Shown here: positions 8,611 to 15,896 of the stretch, piece by piece
How positions within the stretch are numbered: the stretch's first letter is position 1
How the letters are laid out: the number at the start of each line of letters is the position of its first letter
NCBI RefSeq assembly: GCF_019351405.1
Contig: NZ_JAHWZX010000003.1
Coordinates: forward strand, 62,001 to 126,000
Length of the DNA stretch: 64,000 nucleotides
Direction of reading: 5' to 3'
Source of the DNA: Stakelama flava
Lineage (GTDB): Bacteria > Pseudomonadota > Alphaproteobacteria > Sphingomonadales > Sphingomonadaceae
The notes under the pieces: model-generated
Databases searched by the model: none
The model's input: only the letters and a program-made list of their open reading frames with translations
Told to the model about the DNA's origin: nothing
Made by a program: the position numbers and the translations under genes

Positions 8611-9105
8611 TCAATGGATTTGGGGCTTGGCAATCAGCCCCTCGTCATCGTCCAGCCCATTGCCTTCGTTCTCGCGCTGGATTTCGCGGCGGCGGGACAG
8701 GACGCGGTTGTCCATGCCCGCCTTCGCCCGGCAGTGGATCGACAGCGAGCGCCGGGTGGCGAGGATGCGGCGCAATAGTGCGCTGGTGATGGTGACGCGG
8801 GGGTTCTGGACGGGACCGCCGCCCGCGCCAGACACCACGCCCCCTTCGTCGCACAGGCTCGCCATTTCGCGGGCGTAGGCTTCCATGTCGCGCGCCAGCC
8901 CCGCCGCGACGCGGATCATGTGTGGAGTCCATTCGCCGCGCGGAAGCTCGATGACGATTTCATCGAACGCGACAAGCTCCGCCGCCGTGAGCATGAAGTC
9001 GGCGGGCGGGTGAATATCACGCTCGGCATTGAGCATGTCCTGTACCGCTGCCTCCTTGCTGTCGGCACGGCGACGGCGCGGCTTTTTCATTTCATCAGTG
9101 GCCAT
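8611..9105 (-). CDS. Probable phage terminase small subunit
   Basis: A 164-residue protein. An Arg/Lys-rich N-terminus (MKKPRRRRADSKEAA) is followed by a helical domain. The segment GVVSGAGGGPVQNPRVTITS then LLRRILATRRSLSI resembles the conserved centre and C-terminus of P27-type small terminase subunits, which bind the packaging site and guide the large subunit. GGAGG before the ATG at 9105 fixes the start. The HNH gene just upstream supports the call, since HNH nucleases commonly adjoin terminase genes in cos phages. No large terminase follows, so the helper would have to supply it. Assignment rests on pattern and context. Confidence 0.6.
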   Translation of the reverse strand: MATDEMKKPRRRRADSKEAAVQDMLNAERDIHPPADFMLTAAELVAFDEIVIELPRGEWTPHMIRVAAGLARDMEAYAREMASLCDEGGVVSGAGGGPVQNPRVTITSALLRRILATRRSLSIHCRAKAGMDNRVLSRRREIQRENEGNGLDDDEGLIAKPQIH

Positions 9106-9214
9106 AACTGCCTCCAAAATGGGTGTTTGCATTTTTATTCGATGCCGCCGCCGATCTGGGAGGGTGGGCCACAAATACTTTTTCACCCCCCGTCCGAGTC
9201 ATTGGCTATCCTGC

Positions 9215-9550
9215 TCAAGAAGTGTTCCACGGATGATTGGGATCGACCGGGAAGCCGTCACCGTCGCAGCCCCGGATGCGCCCGCCTTTCTCTTGCGATT
9301 GCTTGAGGCTGTTGTGGTGGTGGTCGCACAACGTCTGTAGCTCGCTACCGAAGAACAGGGTTTCGTCGCCGCCATGAGGCTTGACGTGATCGGCCACGCG
9401 ACCGGATCGCGTCTTTCCTTCACCCAGGCACATCACGCACAGCGGGTTCGCGGCGATGTGGGCGGCGCGATGCTTCTGCCAGCGGTGCGTCTTGTAGAGC
9501 TTCTGCGACGCTCGCCCGGTGGCGCTGCGGCTGTCGGCGCGGCGGGTCAT
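9215..9550 (-). CDS. HNH endonuclease
   Basis: A 111-residue HNH nuclease. A CVMCLGEGK zinc-knuckle half precedes VADHVKPHGGDETLFF and the second half LQTLCDHHHNSLKQ. This is the C2-HNH arrangement of phage nucleases that cooperate with terminase during packaging. The start ATG overlaps the upstream stop as ATGA, so it is translationally coupled. The C-terminal tail GFPVDPNHPWN is typical of the terminase-associated group. Confidence 0.88.
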   Translation of the reverse strand: MTRRADSRSATGRASQKLYKTHRWQKHRAAHIAANPLCVMCLGEGKTRSGRVADHVKPHGGDETLFFGSELQTLCDHHHNSLKQSQEKGGRIRGCDGDGFPVDPNHPWNTS

Positions 9551-9777
9551 AGCGCATCGCCCTGAGAGCGCTTGCGCCGACGATAGCAGTGATTGTCGGC
9601 GTCCCATTCGAGCGCCGGGTCAACGGCTGCGGCCTGCCGATCCTCGCGGCTGAGCTGCACAGCGGGGCGGGAAGTGACGAAGTAACGGAACTGCGCCACG
9701 GCGTTGATCGGCCCGGTGTTCGCCATGAAGCCGCGCGGGTAGTGGCGCTGTCCTGCGGGATGGTCGGGGTATCTCAC
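9547..9777 (-). CDS. Small hypothetical protein before HNH
   Basis: A 76-residue basic protein with no recognised domain. It uses a GTG start (9775-9777) with AAGGAG six bases upstream. Its stop overlaps the HNH start (ATGA). It is the first gene after the putative origin and the hairpins at 9803-9847, so it probably opens the late-gene transcript. Confidence 0.65.
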   Translation of the reverse strand: MRYPDHPAGQRHYPRGFMANTGPINAVAQFRYFVTSRPAVQLSREDRQAAAVDPALEWDADNHCYRRRKRSQGDAL

Positions 9778-9802
9778 GTGAAACTCCTTCGGTTCGGGAA
9801 GG

Positions 9803-9847
9803 AGGGGCGGCGGGCCTACGGGCCGCCCCTACCTTTCTTTAGAAAGG
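9803..9847. repeat. Two adjacent hairpins before the late block
   Basis: The first has arms AGGGGCGG (9803-9810) and CCGCCCCT (9823-9830). The second is CCTTTCT-TT-AGAAAGG (9832-9847), a perfect inverted repeat. Read on the minus strand they lie between the repeat array and the ribosome-binding site of the 9777 gene. They could end the replication transcript, attenuate the late transcript, or belong to the origin. Confidence 0.5.
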
Positions 9848-9854
9848 GGGAGGT

Positions 9855-10010
9855 CTGAGGCGAGGCTCGGGCGAAGCGAAATCAATAACTTAGCCCCCTC
9901 TCGGGCGACCTCGGGCGAAGCTGAGGCGAGGGGTCTCGGGCTAAGCGTTTTCAATGACTTAGCTGGAACTCCGGGGGTCTCGGGCGAAGCTGGGGCGAGG
10001 CTGAGGCGAG
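9855..10010. repeat. Iteron-like repeat array, candidate replication origin
   Basis: The 12-mer CTCGGGC(G/T)AAGC occurs at 9866-9877, 9910-9921, 9935-9946 and 9979-9990, with a partial copy CTCGGGCGACC at 9900-9910. Two copies extend into the longer unit ending TCAAT(A/G)ACTTAGC. A second motif, TGAGGCGAG, recurs at 9856-9864, 9922-9930 and 10002-10010. The array lies directly downstream of the replication-protein gene and in no reading frame I can support. Iterons beside a rep gene are the usual origin arrangement in plasmids and P4-like elements; the function here is inferred. Confidence 0.6.
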
Positions 10011-10024
10011 TGTGAATACCGCGA

Positions 10025-11872
10025 TCAGAAAGGCTCATCGCTGACCTCCACCGTTCCGATTTTTGCCAGCCCTTCGGCCTTGTGACCGGGTGAATTCGGC
10101 TTGTCGTATGGCAACCCGACTTGCCCGATCACCCCTGCCGCCAGCAGGCGCTCCATCGCTTCCTCAAATTGGTCTTTGGTCATCCCCTTCGCCTGCGGCA
10201 TTTTGGCGAAAGCGAGCGGTGCATAGGTGGCGCGAGCTTGCGTGTGCATCGACACCGGACGCTCGGCCTCATTCCGCGCATCGAGGCACGCAAGGAAGCG
10301 TTGATCTTCAAGCTGCGCACGACCGCTTGCCTCGCGATCTTCTTCCGGCACCATCGCGTCGAGGCGGAAAGCGCCCCGGTGCCAGCGCAACCGCAATGGT
10401 TCCTCCAGCCGCGCATAATTGGCCTTCGCTAAGGTGAGTTCTCTCGCGTCGGGATCGTTCGAGTCGGTTTCCAGATGGATGTGGGACCGAACCTGGTTCT
10501 GAAAGGCAGTCGAGCCGGAATAGCTGTCGCCATTCTTGTTCGGGTGGCTGATGAGGATAATCGCGCAGGCGGTTTCGAGCGCGAGCGCGTTCAGCAACCC
10601 GAGGAAAGCGGCCACGTGTGCGCGGATATTCTCGTTGCCCTCGAACAGATGCGCGACGTTGTCGAGCACCACGAAGCGCGCGCCGACTTGCAGGATGCTC
10701 GCCCGAAGTTCGTGGAACAGCGGCAGCACGACCATCTTATTCGTGTTCAGGTCAATGCGGACCAGCCCCTTGTCGCGCCGGTCAACGAGAGACACTAAAT
10801 AGAGCTTTCTCCCGAATGCTTCGAGGCCAACGCCGTGCGCGTTCGCAACCCCGATGAGGCGGCGATGATTTTCGGCATCATTGTCCTCTGCCGTCGCGTA
10901 GATCGCCGGAGCCTGCGTCGTGGCGAAGCCGTAGGCCCGCGCACCCAGCGCAACACTGGCAGCCATCGAAAGCGAGATGTAGGACTTACCGCCGCCGCCC
11001 CGCGCCGTGAACAGCGTCACGAGATTGGCGGGTGCGAGCTTGGCGATGGCGAACTCCATCGGTTCGACCGCCTTGCCCGCGAGCGTTCCCGCGTCGATCA
11101 GTGCGAGACCAGCCGCTTCCGTGGCCGCCTGTGGCCCAGGAGCGCAATCAGCGCCGTCGCCAGCGTTAGACCCTGCGCCGTAGTCCTCCGCCTCCCGCAC
11201 TGCCGCTAGAAGATCGTCGCGTGTGTGTCCCGCTTCGAGGTAATCGGTGACGTCGCCATTTTCCGGCAGGTTCGGGAGCATGACCGCCTTGACCGTCGCG
11301 TATCGCGACAGCGCGGCGCGAACGATACCGGCGCGAGCACGTCCGTTCGGATCGTTGTCGAGCAGCGCGACGACATTGCGGCGCGTGAAATAGCGGGCGA
11401 TTTCGGACGGGAAGTGCTTCGCGCCGTTCGCGGCGGTTGTCGCGATCAGGCCGAGCGCACGGAGGCTTTCAGTGTCCTTCTCGCCTTCCGTCAGAAAAAC
11501 CGGATCGTCGGGCCGCGCCGCCATGTCGGCGAGCAATTCGGGCAGTCGGTAGGGAACGTGGGGCGCGTTGCCTTTGCCTTTCCGATAGAACTTGAGCGGC
11601 TCCCAGCCGTAGAACTCGTGCGGGTTGTCGCGTCGGTCGCGGTCGATCAGGTCTAGGCTTCCTTCGGGTTGATGCCCGAGGACGAAAGTCTTGCGATTGT
11701 CGGCCCGCCTACCTTTGATGACGGTGAATAGCGTGCGACCCCGTTCGTCCTGATAGTCATATTCGGCTTCGATGCGCGTGGACGCATCCCAAACCGGGCG
11801 GTCGGGATCGTCCTCGCTAGAAGAGCCTAGGTTTTGGATTGGATCGGTCCCAGACGGGGGAAGCTGACTCAT
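10025..11872 (-). CDS. Toprim and RecA-like ATPase replication protein
   Basis: A 615-residue protein. After an N-terminal region comes a Toprim-like module: FLTEGEKDTESL (about 126-137) with the acidic DNDPNGR (about 172-178). Residues 265-480 form a RepA/AAA_25-type RecA-like ATPase with Walker A ARGGGGKS (about 290-297) and Walker B FVVLDN (about 400-405), then a conserved ISHPNKNG. This layout combines primase-type and hexameric-helicase-type modules as in P4-like and plasmid replication proteins. GGAGA before the ATG at 11872 fixes the start over a GTG at 11887. It is followed by the iteron-like array, so it probably recognises that origin. Confidence 0.88.
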   Translation of the reverse strand: MSQLPPSGTDPIQNLGSSSEDDPDRPVWDASTRIEAEYDYQDERGRTLFTVIKGRRADNRKTFVLGHQPEGSLDLIDRDRRDNPHEFYGWEPLKFYRKGKGNAPHVPYRLPELLADMAARPDDPVFLTEGEKDTESLRALGLIATTAANGAKHFPSEIARYFTRRNVVALLDNDPNGRARAGIVRAALSRYATVKAVMLPNLPENGDVTDYLEAGHTRDDLLAAVREAEDYGAGSNAGDGADCAPGPQAATEAAGLALIDAGTLAGKAVEPMEFAIAKLAPANLVTLFTARGGGGKSYISLSMAASVALGARAYGFATTQAPAIYATAEDNDAENHRRLIGVANAHGVGLEAFGRKLYLVSLVDRRDKGLVRIDLNTNKMVVLPLFHELRASILQVGARFVVLDNVAHLFEGNENIRAHVAAFLGLLNALALETACAIILISHPNKNGDSYSGSTAFQNQVRSHIHLETDSNDPDARELTLAKANYARLEEPLRLRWHRGAFRLDAMVPEEDREASGRAQLEDQRFLACLDARNEAERPVSMHTQARATYAPLAFAKMPQAKGMTKDQFEEAMERLLAAGVIGQVGLPYDKPNSPGHKAEGLAKIGTVEVSDEPF

Positions 11873-11929
11873 CGGTATCTCCGGCACCGGTCACGATCCT
11901 TCCGCGACCGGTGCTTTTGTTTTCTGGGA

Positions 11930-12391
11930 TCAGTCGGCGATCACGCGCGGCGCGTCGGCAATCGCTCGCTCCACCCGCTCGGCATACAACCGCAGGTCGA
12001 TCACCAGCGCGAACGCGAGACGCGCACCGCTGATGAAGCCCGAACGAAGCTCGGTGCTGTTGTAGGGGAGCGTGGAGACGTTGCCGTTTTCCAGCACGAC
12101 GATGGACCACTGTTCGACGCTGGCGTCACGATGGTGGGCGTCCATGACCCGGCGCGCGATCCTCGCGGCCAGCGGCCCCTTCACCCCCGAACCCATAAGG
12201 TCCGCCAGAAGGCAGAACATGCCGAACTGGAGGCCGCTGAACAGGCGCGGCTTTCCGGTATGCTCCGGCTTCTCCGGCAAGATCGCGAGCGTGTGTTCGT
12301 CGGTGCGGTGATAAATGTCGGTGACTTGATTGTCGCTCAAGCGCGCTTCGGCAGCGACGATCTTGGTTGGCACAAGAATATTTTGAAACAT
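11930..12391 (-). CDS. Hypothetical satellite protein
   Basis: A 153-residue protein with no recognised domain, starting MFQNILVPTKIVAAEARLSD. AAGGAG lies seven bases before the ATG, so it should be well translated. It contains two hydrophobic helices (LFSGLQFGMFCLLADLMGSG and ISGARLAFALVID) among polar segments, more like a soluble mixed fold than a membrane protein. It sits just before the replication gene in the early block. Confidence 0.7.
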   Translation of the reverse strand: MFQNILVPTKIVAAEARLSDNQVTDIYHRTDEHTLAILPEKPEHTGKPRLFSGLQFGMFCLLADLMGSGVKGPLAARIARRVMDAHHRDASVEQWSIVVLENGNVSTLPYNSTELRSGFISGARLAFALVIDLRLYAERVERAIADAPRVIAD

Positions 12392-12463
12392 TGGGCTTCT
12401 CCTTTACTGGCGAAGCGTCTTCTCCTCTGCGCTTCCTTCACTAGAAACAGGAAAGCGCGCGGC

Positions 12464-12718
12464 TTATTCTTCGGCGAATTTCTTGGCGTTGTGGTTGCCG
12501 AAGTGGCCTTCGGTTTCGTCGCGAAAGGGCAAGCGCAGGTCCGTCCACAGCGCGCGAGCCGCGCCCCAGCCGCTATCCTTGTCGCTATAGGTGCCGGAAC
12601 GATCCGCGCCGTCCGCTAGAGGCGGCTCCACCGTGACGAGATAGGCGAGGCCGACAGGGCGCAGCACGACGAAGCTGCCGGCGTTGGGTGGCCCATAGTC
12701 GTGCGGATCAGGCCGCAT
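12464..12718 (-). CDS. Small hypothetical protein after alpA
   Basis: An 84-residue protein starting MRPDPHDYGPPNAGSFVVLR. Its ATG lies inside the last codons of the AlpA-like gene (11-base overlap), so it is coupled to it. A beta-rich N-terminal half precedes a polar tail. No family recognised. Confidence 0.6.
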   Translation of the reverse strand: MRPDPHDYGPPNAGSFVVLRPVGLAYLVTVEPPLADGADRSGTYSDKDSGWGAARALWTDLRLPFRDETEGHFGNHNAKKFAEE

Positions 12719-12935
12719 CTCGCGCGGCCTTGCGCTGCTCGACCCAATCCTCAATCTCGCTGACCAACCAGCCGCGAGCCTTCGGCCCCAGCGGGATCGG
12801 CTTGGGGAATGTCCCGGCGCGCATCGCATCTTCGCGAGCCTTTCGCGAAAGGCTCGTAACGGCTTGAAGATGGCGCTCGCGATAGATCAGCGGCTTGGGA
12901 AGCTCGCGGCGCGGTTCAACATTCGGGCTGGCCAC
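12708..12935 (-). CDS. AlpA-family phage transcriptional activator
   Basis: A 75-residue protein with the AlpA/excisionase-like winged helix-turn-helix: LQAVTSLSRKAREDAMRAGT then FPKPIPLGPKARGWLVSEIE and DWVEQRKAARD. In P4-like satellites and islands such proteins activate integrase or excision. The GTG at 12935 is preferred because AGGAG stands seven bases before it; an upstream TTG (12968) has none. That ribosome-binding site is the 3' arm of a long hairpin (12941-12973), suggesting translational control. Confidence 0.85.
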   Translation of the reverse strand: MASPNVEPRRELPKPLIYRERHLQAVTSLSRKAREDAMRAGTFPKPIPLGPKARGWLVSEIEDWVEQRKAARDAA

Positions 12936-12940
12936 TTTCG

Positions 12941-12973
12941 TCTCCTGTGCGTTGTTCGACGCACGCAAGGAGA
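12941..12973 (-). promoter_or_regulatory. Hairpin sequestering the alpA ribosome-binding site
   Basis: Read on the minus strand, TCTCCT-TGC-GTGCGT-CGAACA-ACGCAC-AGGAGA folds into two 6-bp stems with a 3-base bulge. The 3' arm AGGAGA is the ribosome-binding site of the AlpA-like gene, and TCTCCT is its complement. Folding would hide the site. It could also be a protein operator, since the DNA is palindromic. Confidence 0.55.
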
Positions 12974-13013
12974 CTGGAAAAAGCGAATAGGATCGCCGCC
13001 CGAATATCAGCGA

Positions 13014-13460
13014 CTATTGGGCGGCTTTTCTGTCCATGCGGCGCTCATTGGAACGCTTCATCTGCTCATCAAGCACTTGGCGGCTCACGCCGTGCCGTTC
13101 GGCAGCGATTTGGTGCGGGTGGAGTGGAGGGCGGGAGCGGGGGGTGTCGGTGTGGTTATCGCGCCACCAATCCTTGATTCGATCGGCATCTTTTGCGGCT
13201 TTCCACAACGGTTCGGCTGCGCGTGTAGTAACGGATCGCTTCGGCCTACCCCGTTGCCCCTGTCGGCTTCGCTTTGCCTCAAGCTGGCCAAACTCCTCCC
13301 ACGTCATGCCGGGGAATGCTTCTCGCGCATGGAGCCAGCGGACGTGGGCCGCCGCAAACCATTCGGCATCAGGTTGTTCGCGCGCCCATTGTTCTATGTC
13401 GCGCTCGTCGCACTGTTCAAGATGCGCGGGCGCAGCAGCTTTGAATTCGTCCTCCGTCAC
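13014..13460 (-). CDS. Hypothetical protein coupled to integrase
   Basis: A 148-residue hydrophilic protein starting at a GTG that overlaps the integrase stop (GTGA). An upstream in-frame TTG at 13478 is less likely. It is rich in Trp, Arg and Glu (DIEQWAREQPDAEWFAAAHV) with a basic centre, and its C-terminus ends in charged helices. Translational coupling to the integrase suggests a role in integration, excision or lysogeny control. No domain recognised. Confidence 0.65.
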   Translation of the reverse strand: MTEDEFKAAAPAHLEQCDERDIEQWAREQPDAEWFAAAHVRWLHAREAFPGMTWEEFGQLEAKRSRQGQRGRPKRSVTTRAAEPLWKAAKDADRIKDWWRDNHTDTPRSRPPLHPHQIAAERHGVSRQVLDEQMKRSNERRMDRKAAQ

Positions 13461-14644
13461 TCGCCTGCACTCCGACAATAGTCAGCCCACCGCTCCATGA
13501 GCGACCGGCGAATGTTGAAGTAGTCGCCGCGCTGATATGCGCCTTCGACGCCGCCAACCGTATGCGCCAGCGCCGCTTCGGCAATTTCGCGCGGAACGTC
13601 CAAACACTTCTCCGCAACCCAGGTACGGAAGGTTGAGCGGAAACCGTGGATGGTGGCGCCTTCTTTCCGGCCCATGCGCTTGAGCACGGCGGTCATCGCC
13701 ATGTTGGACATCGGCTCGCCGCTACGCCCACCAATGAACACGAACCCATCATCGCGGTCGCGCGGCATCGCTTTCAAGATCGCGACTGCATCCGGCGATA
13801 GGGGGACGCGGTGCGGGCGACCGGCCTTCATGATTTCCTCCGGGGCGTTCCACACGCTTTCGTCCAGATCCATTTGATCCCACTTCGCCATGCAGACTTC
13901 TTGCTGACGGGCGGCGGTGAGGATGAGAAAATCGAGCGCGGCGGCAGCTGTGCCTTCGCGCTGACGAAGCTCCGGCACGAACTCGGGTATCTGCTGGAAC
14001 GGCATCGAGTCATGCCCCTTCACAACGTGCACACGCTTCGCCTTTGGCAAGAGCTTGTCGAGCTTCCCTCCGGTTCGCGTGAGGTCCACATCAGGGCGCA
14101 GATCGAGTGCGGCGGCGTAGGCGAGCACAGCGCCGATCCGCCATCTGATCTTCTTGGCGGTCGGATGCTTGCTCAACCAGATCGGACTGAGGACGGCATG
14201 AACGTCCTTCACGTCGATGTCCTTCACATCCTTTTCGCCAATGATCGTATAGGCGTGGTCCCGAAGGCTGTTGCGCCAGAGGCTTTCGGCCTTGGCCGGG
14301 TTGCGCCAACTATCCTTGTGCTCGGCTAGATAACGTTCATTGAGCTGCGCAAACGTCCGGCCTTCGTCCTTCTTTTTCACCGCCCCACGACTCACTGGCG
14401 GCTCGATCCCTTGACGGAGCATCGCGCGAAACTCTGCGGCCTTCTCCCGCGCTTCATCGAGGCTCACGTGCCGATAGGAGCCTAGCCCACGCATCTTGTC
14501 CTTGCCCAAGCGCCGGTAGATGAACAGCCAACTTTTCGAGCCGTTTGCCCCCACATGGAGATACAGATTGCGCCCGTCGCTGTATTTTCCCGGCTCCTTT
14601 AGCCGGTCGATCATCTTGACGTTCAGGCCATCACGCTTCGCCAT
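13457..14644 (-). CDS. int: P4-type tyrosine recombinase (integrase)
   Basis: A 395-residue integrase of the P4/DUF4102 group. The N-terminal arm-binding domain (KYSDGRNLYLHV, residues 20-31; GSYRHVSLDEAREKA) and a SAM-like core-binding domain precede the catalytic domain. Catalytic residues visible are Arg246 in TAARQQE, His333 and Arg336 in HGFRSTFR, His361 in LAHTVGG and Tyr370 in GAYQRGDY. The usual TGxR box reads TAAR here. It lies 177 bases from the tRNA-Ser it targets, which is the standard arrangement. Two families of short repeats near both att sites are candidate arm sites. Confidence 0.95.
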   Translation of the reverse strand: MAKRDGLNVKMIDRLKEPGKYSDGRNLYLHVGANGSKSWLFIYRRLGKDKMRGLGSYRHVSLDEAREKAAEFRAMLRQGIEPPVSRGAVKKKDEGRTFAQLNERYLAEHKDSWRNPAKAESLWRNSLRDHAYTIIGEKDVKDIDVKDVHAVLSPIWLSKHPTAKKIRWRIGAVLAYAAALDLRPDVDLTRTGGKLDKLLPKAKRVHVVKGHDSMPFQQIPEFVPELRQREGTAAAALDFLILTAARQQEVCMAKWDQMDLDESVWNAPEEIMKAGRPHRVPLSPDAVAILKAMPRDRDDGFVFIGGRSGEPMSNMAMTAVLKRMGRKEGATIHGFRSTFRTWVAEKCLDVPREIAEAALAHTVGGVEGAYQRGDYFNIRRSLMERWADYCRSAGE

Positions 14645-14673
14645 CGCCGTTCCTCACTCATCTATCACCCGAG

Positions 14674-14685
14674 TATCCCCCGAGA
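14674..14685 (+). repeat. Possible integrase arm site, family 2, tRNA end
   Basis: TATCCCCCGAGA, identical to 3729-3740 at the other end. A near copy TATCACCCGAG directly precedes it at 14663-14673, giving a tandem pair in the integrase promoter region, where an integrase could also repress its own gene. Confidence 0.4.
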
Positions 14686-14790
14686 TGGACAAAAAAGGAA
14701 CAGAAATCTCACAGGAGCGAATAGGGGCCATCGAGCCTGCTTAGTCGGCCCGTAACACCAGCATTTCTGCCGTTTTGAAGAAGCGCGAAG

Positions 14791-14800
14791 GCACGCAAAA
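14791..14800 (+). repeat. Possible integrase arm site, family 1, tRNA end
   Basis: GCACGCAAAA, the mate of 3680-3689, 21 bases inside the tRNA-proximal att core. Confidence 0.35.
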
Positions 14801-14821
14801 AAGCCGGTCAGAAAGGTGTGG

Positions 14822-14838
14822 TGGCGGAGCGGGAGGGA
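14822..14838. repeat. tRNA-proximal attachment-site core
   Basis: The 17-bp sequence shared with 3654-3670. It is the 3' end of tRNA-Ser, including the encoded CCA, so integration leaves the tRNA gene intact. Confidence 0.88.
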
Positions 14839-14912
14839 TTCGAACCCTCGATACGGTTTTGCCGTATACTCACTTTCCAGGCGAGCGCCTTCGACCACTC
14901 GGCCACCGCTCC
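14822..14912 (-). tRNA. tRNA-Ser(GGA)
   Basis: A 91-nt class II tRNA. Acceptor arms GGAGCGG and CCGCTCC pair perfectly, followed by discriminator G and an encoded CCA. The anticodon loop CTGGAAA gives GGA, reading UCC and UCU serine codons. A long variable arm (GTATACGGCAAAACCGTAT) and the T-loop GGTTCGAATCC are present. It is the integration target of the adjacent element. Confidence 0.95.
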
Positions 14913-15017
14913 GCATATCCTGGCAAGGGGCGATCCCCTAAGCCGGAATGCATGGCTTAGCAAGCCGTTGCGCGACAAAGCATTGCCACCCCCATTGCAC
15001 TGTGCCAGCTTGCGGCG

Positions 15018-15896
15018 ATGTCGATCCTGTTTTCGCTGGCACTCGCGCTTGCCCAGACATCGCCTGCTCCGGCGGCACCGGCGGTGCACGCGGAACCTTC
15101 GGACGCGATTGCCGCCGACTGGAAAGCGATACCGGCGGACGAATTGCTGGTGATGCGGCTTGCCGATGGCGGAAGCGTGGTCATCCGGCTCGCGCCGCAA
15201 TATGCGCCGCGCCACGTCGCGAATATCCGCGCGCTGGCACAGACGCACTGGTGGGACGGGACCAGCGTCTACCGGGTGCAGGACGGCTATGTCACCCAAT
15301 GGGGGGATGTCAGCGAGAAAAAGCCGTTGCCGCACGGTGTCGCCGATGATCTGCCGCCGGAATATGAATGGCGAGCGACACCATTGGCGGCGACGCTCTC
15401 GCGCGGCGATCCGTATGCGCGCGTTGCCGGCTTCAGCGCGGATGGCTGGCCGCTGGCAAGCGACGGGACCGCGCAATGGCTGCCGCATTGCTATGCCATG
15501 GTCGGCGTCGCGCGCGACCTTGCGCCGAGCACGGGCAGCGGTGCCGAACTCTATACGGTCATCGGGCACGCTCCGCGCCATCTTGATCGCAACATCGCGC
15601 TGGTCGGACGCGTGATCGACGGGATGGAATATCTTTCGTCGCTGCCGCGCGGGCGTGGGGAAATGGGCTTTTACACCGATGCGCAGCATCCCACCGGCAT
15701 CGTCAGCGTTCGGCTGGCTTCGGACATGCCGGCGGGCGAACGGCCGGCATATCAGTATCGCGCGACCGACAATGCCCGTTTCGCCGCCTATATCAGCGCG
15801 AAGGAGAACCGGCAGCCGCCCTTCTTCACCGTTCCCGCGGATGGCGCCGATATCTGCAACGTCCCGGCGCCGGTGCGAAAGACGCCGGGCAAATAA
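15018..15896 (+). CDS. Secreted cyclophilin-type peptidyl-prolyl isomerase
   Basis: A 292-residue protein. The first 18-20 residues (MSILFSLALALAQTSPAPAA) look like a Sec signal peptide, so it should act in the periplasm. The cyclophilin fold follows: LLVMRLADGGSVVIRLAP, HVANIRALAQTHWWDGTSVY, and later FYTDAQHPTGIVSVRLASDM. It probably catalyses cis-trans proline isomerisation during envelope-protein folding. The family-typical catalytic Arg/Phe set is only partly recognisable, and the C-terminal 60 residues are an extension. Convergent with the next gene, with stops adjacent. Confidence 0.85.
   Translation: MSILFSLALALAQTSPAPAAPAVHAEPSDAIAADWKAIPADELLVMRLADGGSVVIRLAPQYAPRHVANIRALAQTHWWDGTSVYRVQDGYVTQWGDVSEKKPLPHGVADDLPPEYEWRATPLAATLSRGDPYARVAGFSADGWPLASDGTAQWLPHCYAMVGVARDLAPSTGSGAELYTVIGHAPRHLDRNIALVGRVIDGMEYLSSLPRGRGEMGFYTDAQHPTGIVSVRLASDMPAGERPAYQYRATDNARFAAYISAKENRQPPFFTVPADGADICNVPAPVRKTPGK

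Larger units (their letters stand above)
3654..14838 (-). mobile_element. Integrated phage-satellite-like element at tRNA-Ser(GGA)
   Basis: The element is bounded by a 17-bp direct repeat (3654-3670 and 14822-14838) whose right copy is the 3' end of tRNA-Ser. A P4-type integrase gene lies just inside the tRNA end. Nearly all genes run on the minus strand: integrase, unknown, AlpA-like, two unknowns, Toprim/RecA-like replication protein, repeat array, unknown, HNH nuclease, small-terminase-like, four unknowns, major capsid. A reverse transcriptase on the plus strand fills the far end. Portal, protease, large terminase, tail and lysis genes are absent, so this is not a full prophage. A satellite depending on a helper phage fits best; a degraded prophage is the alternative, although every frame is intact. 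Confidence 0.85.

Noticed and set aside
9855..10010. Repeat array as a CRISPR
   Set aside because: Repeats are 9-12 bases, unequally spaced and partly degenerate, with no spacer pattern and no cas genes.
13000..13030. GCCGCCC/GGGCGGC hairpin as terminator before alpA
   Set aside because: The arms overlap a coding end, the loop is 17 bases and there is no T-run on the transcribed strand.
3654..14838. Complete prophage
   Set aside because: No portal, protease, large terminase, tail, lysis or repressor genes could be found in the 11.2 kb.
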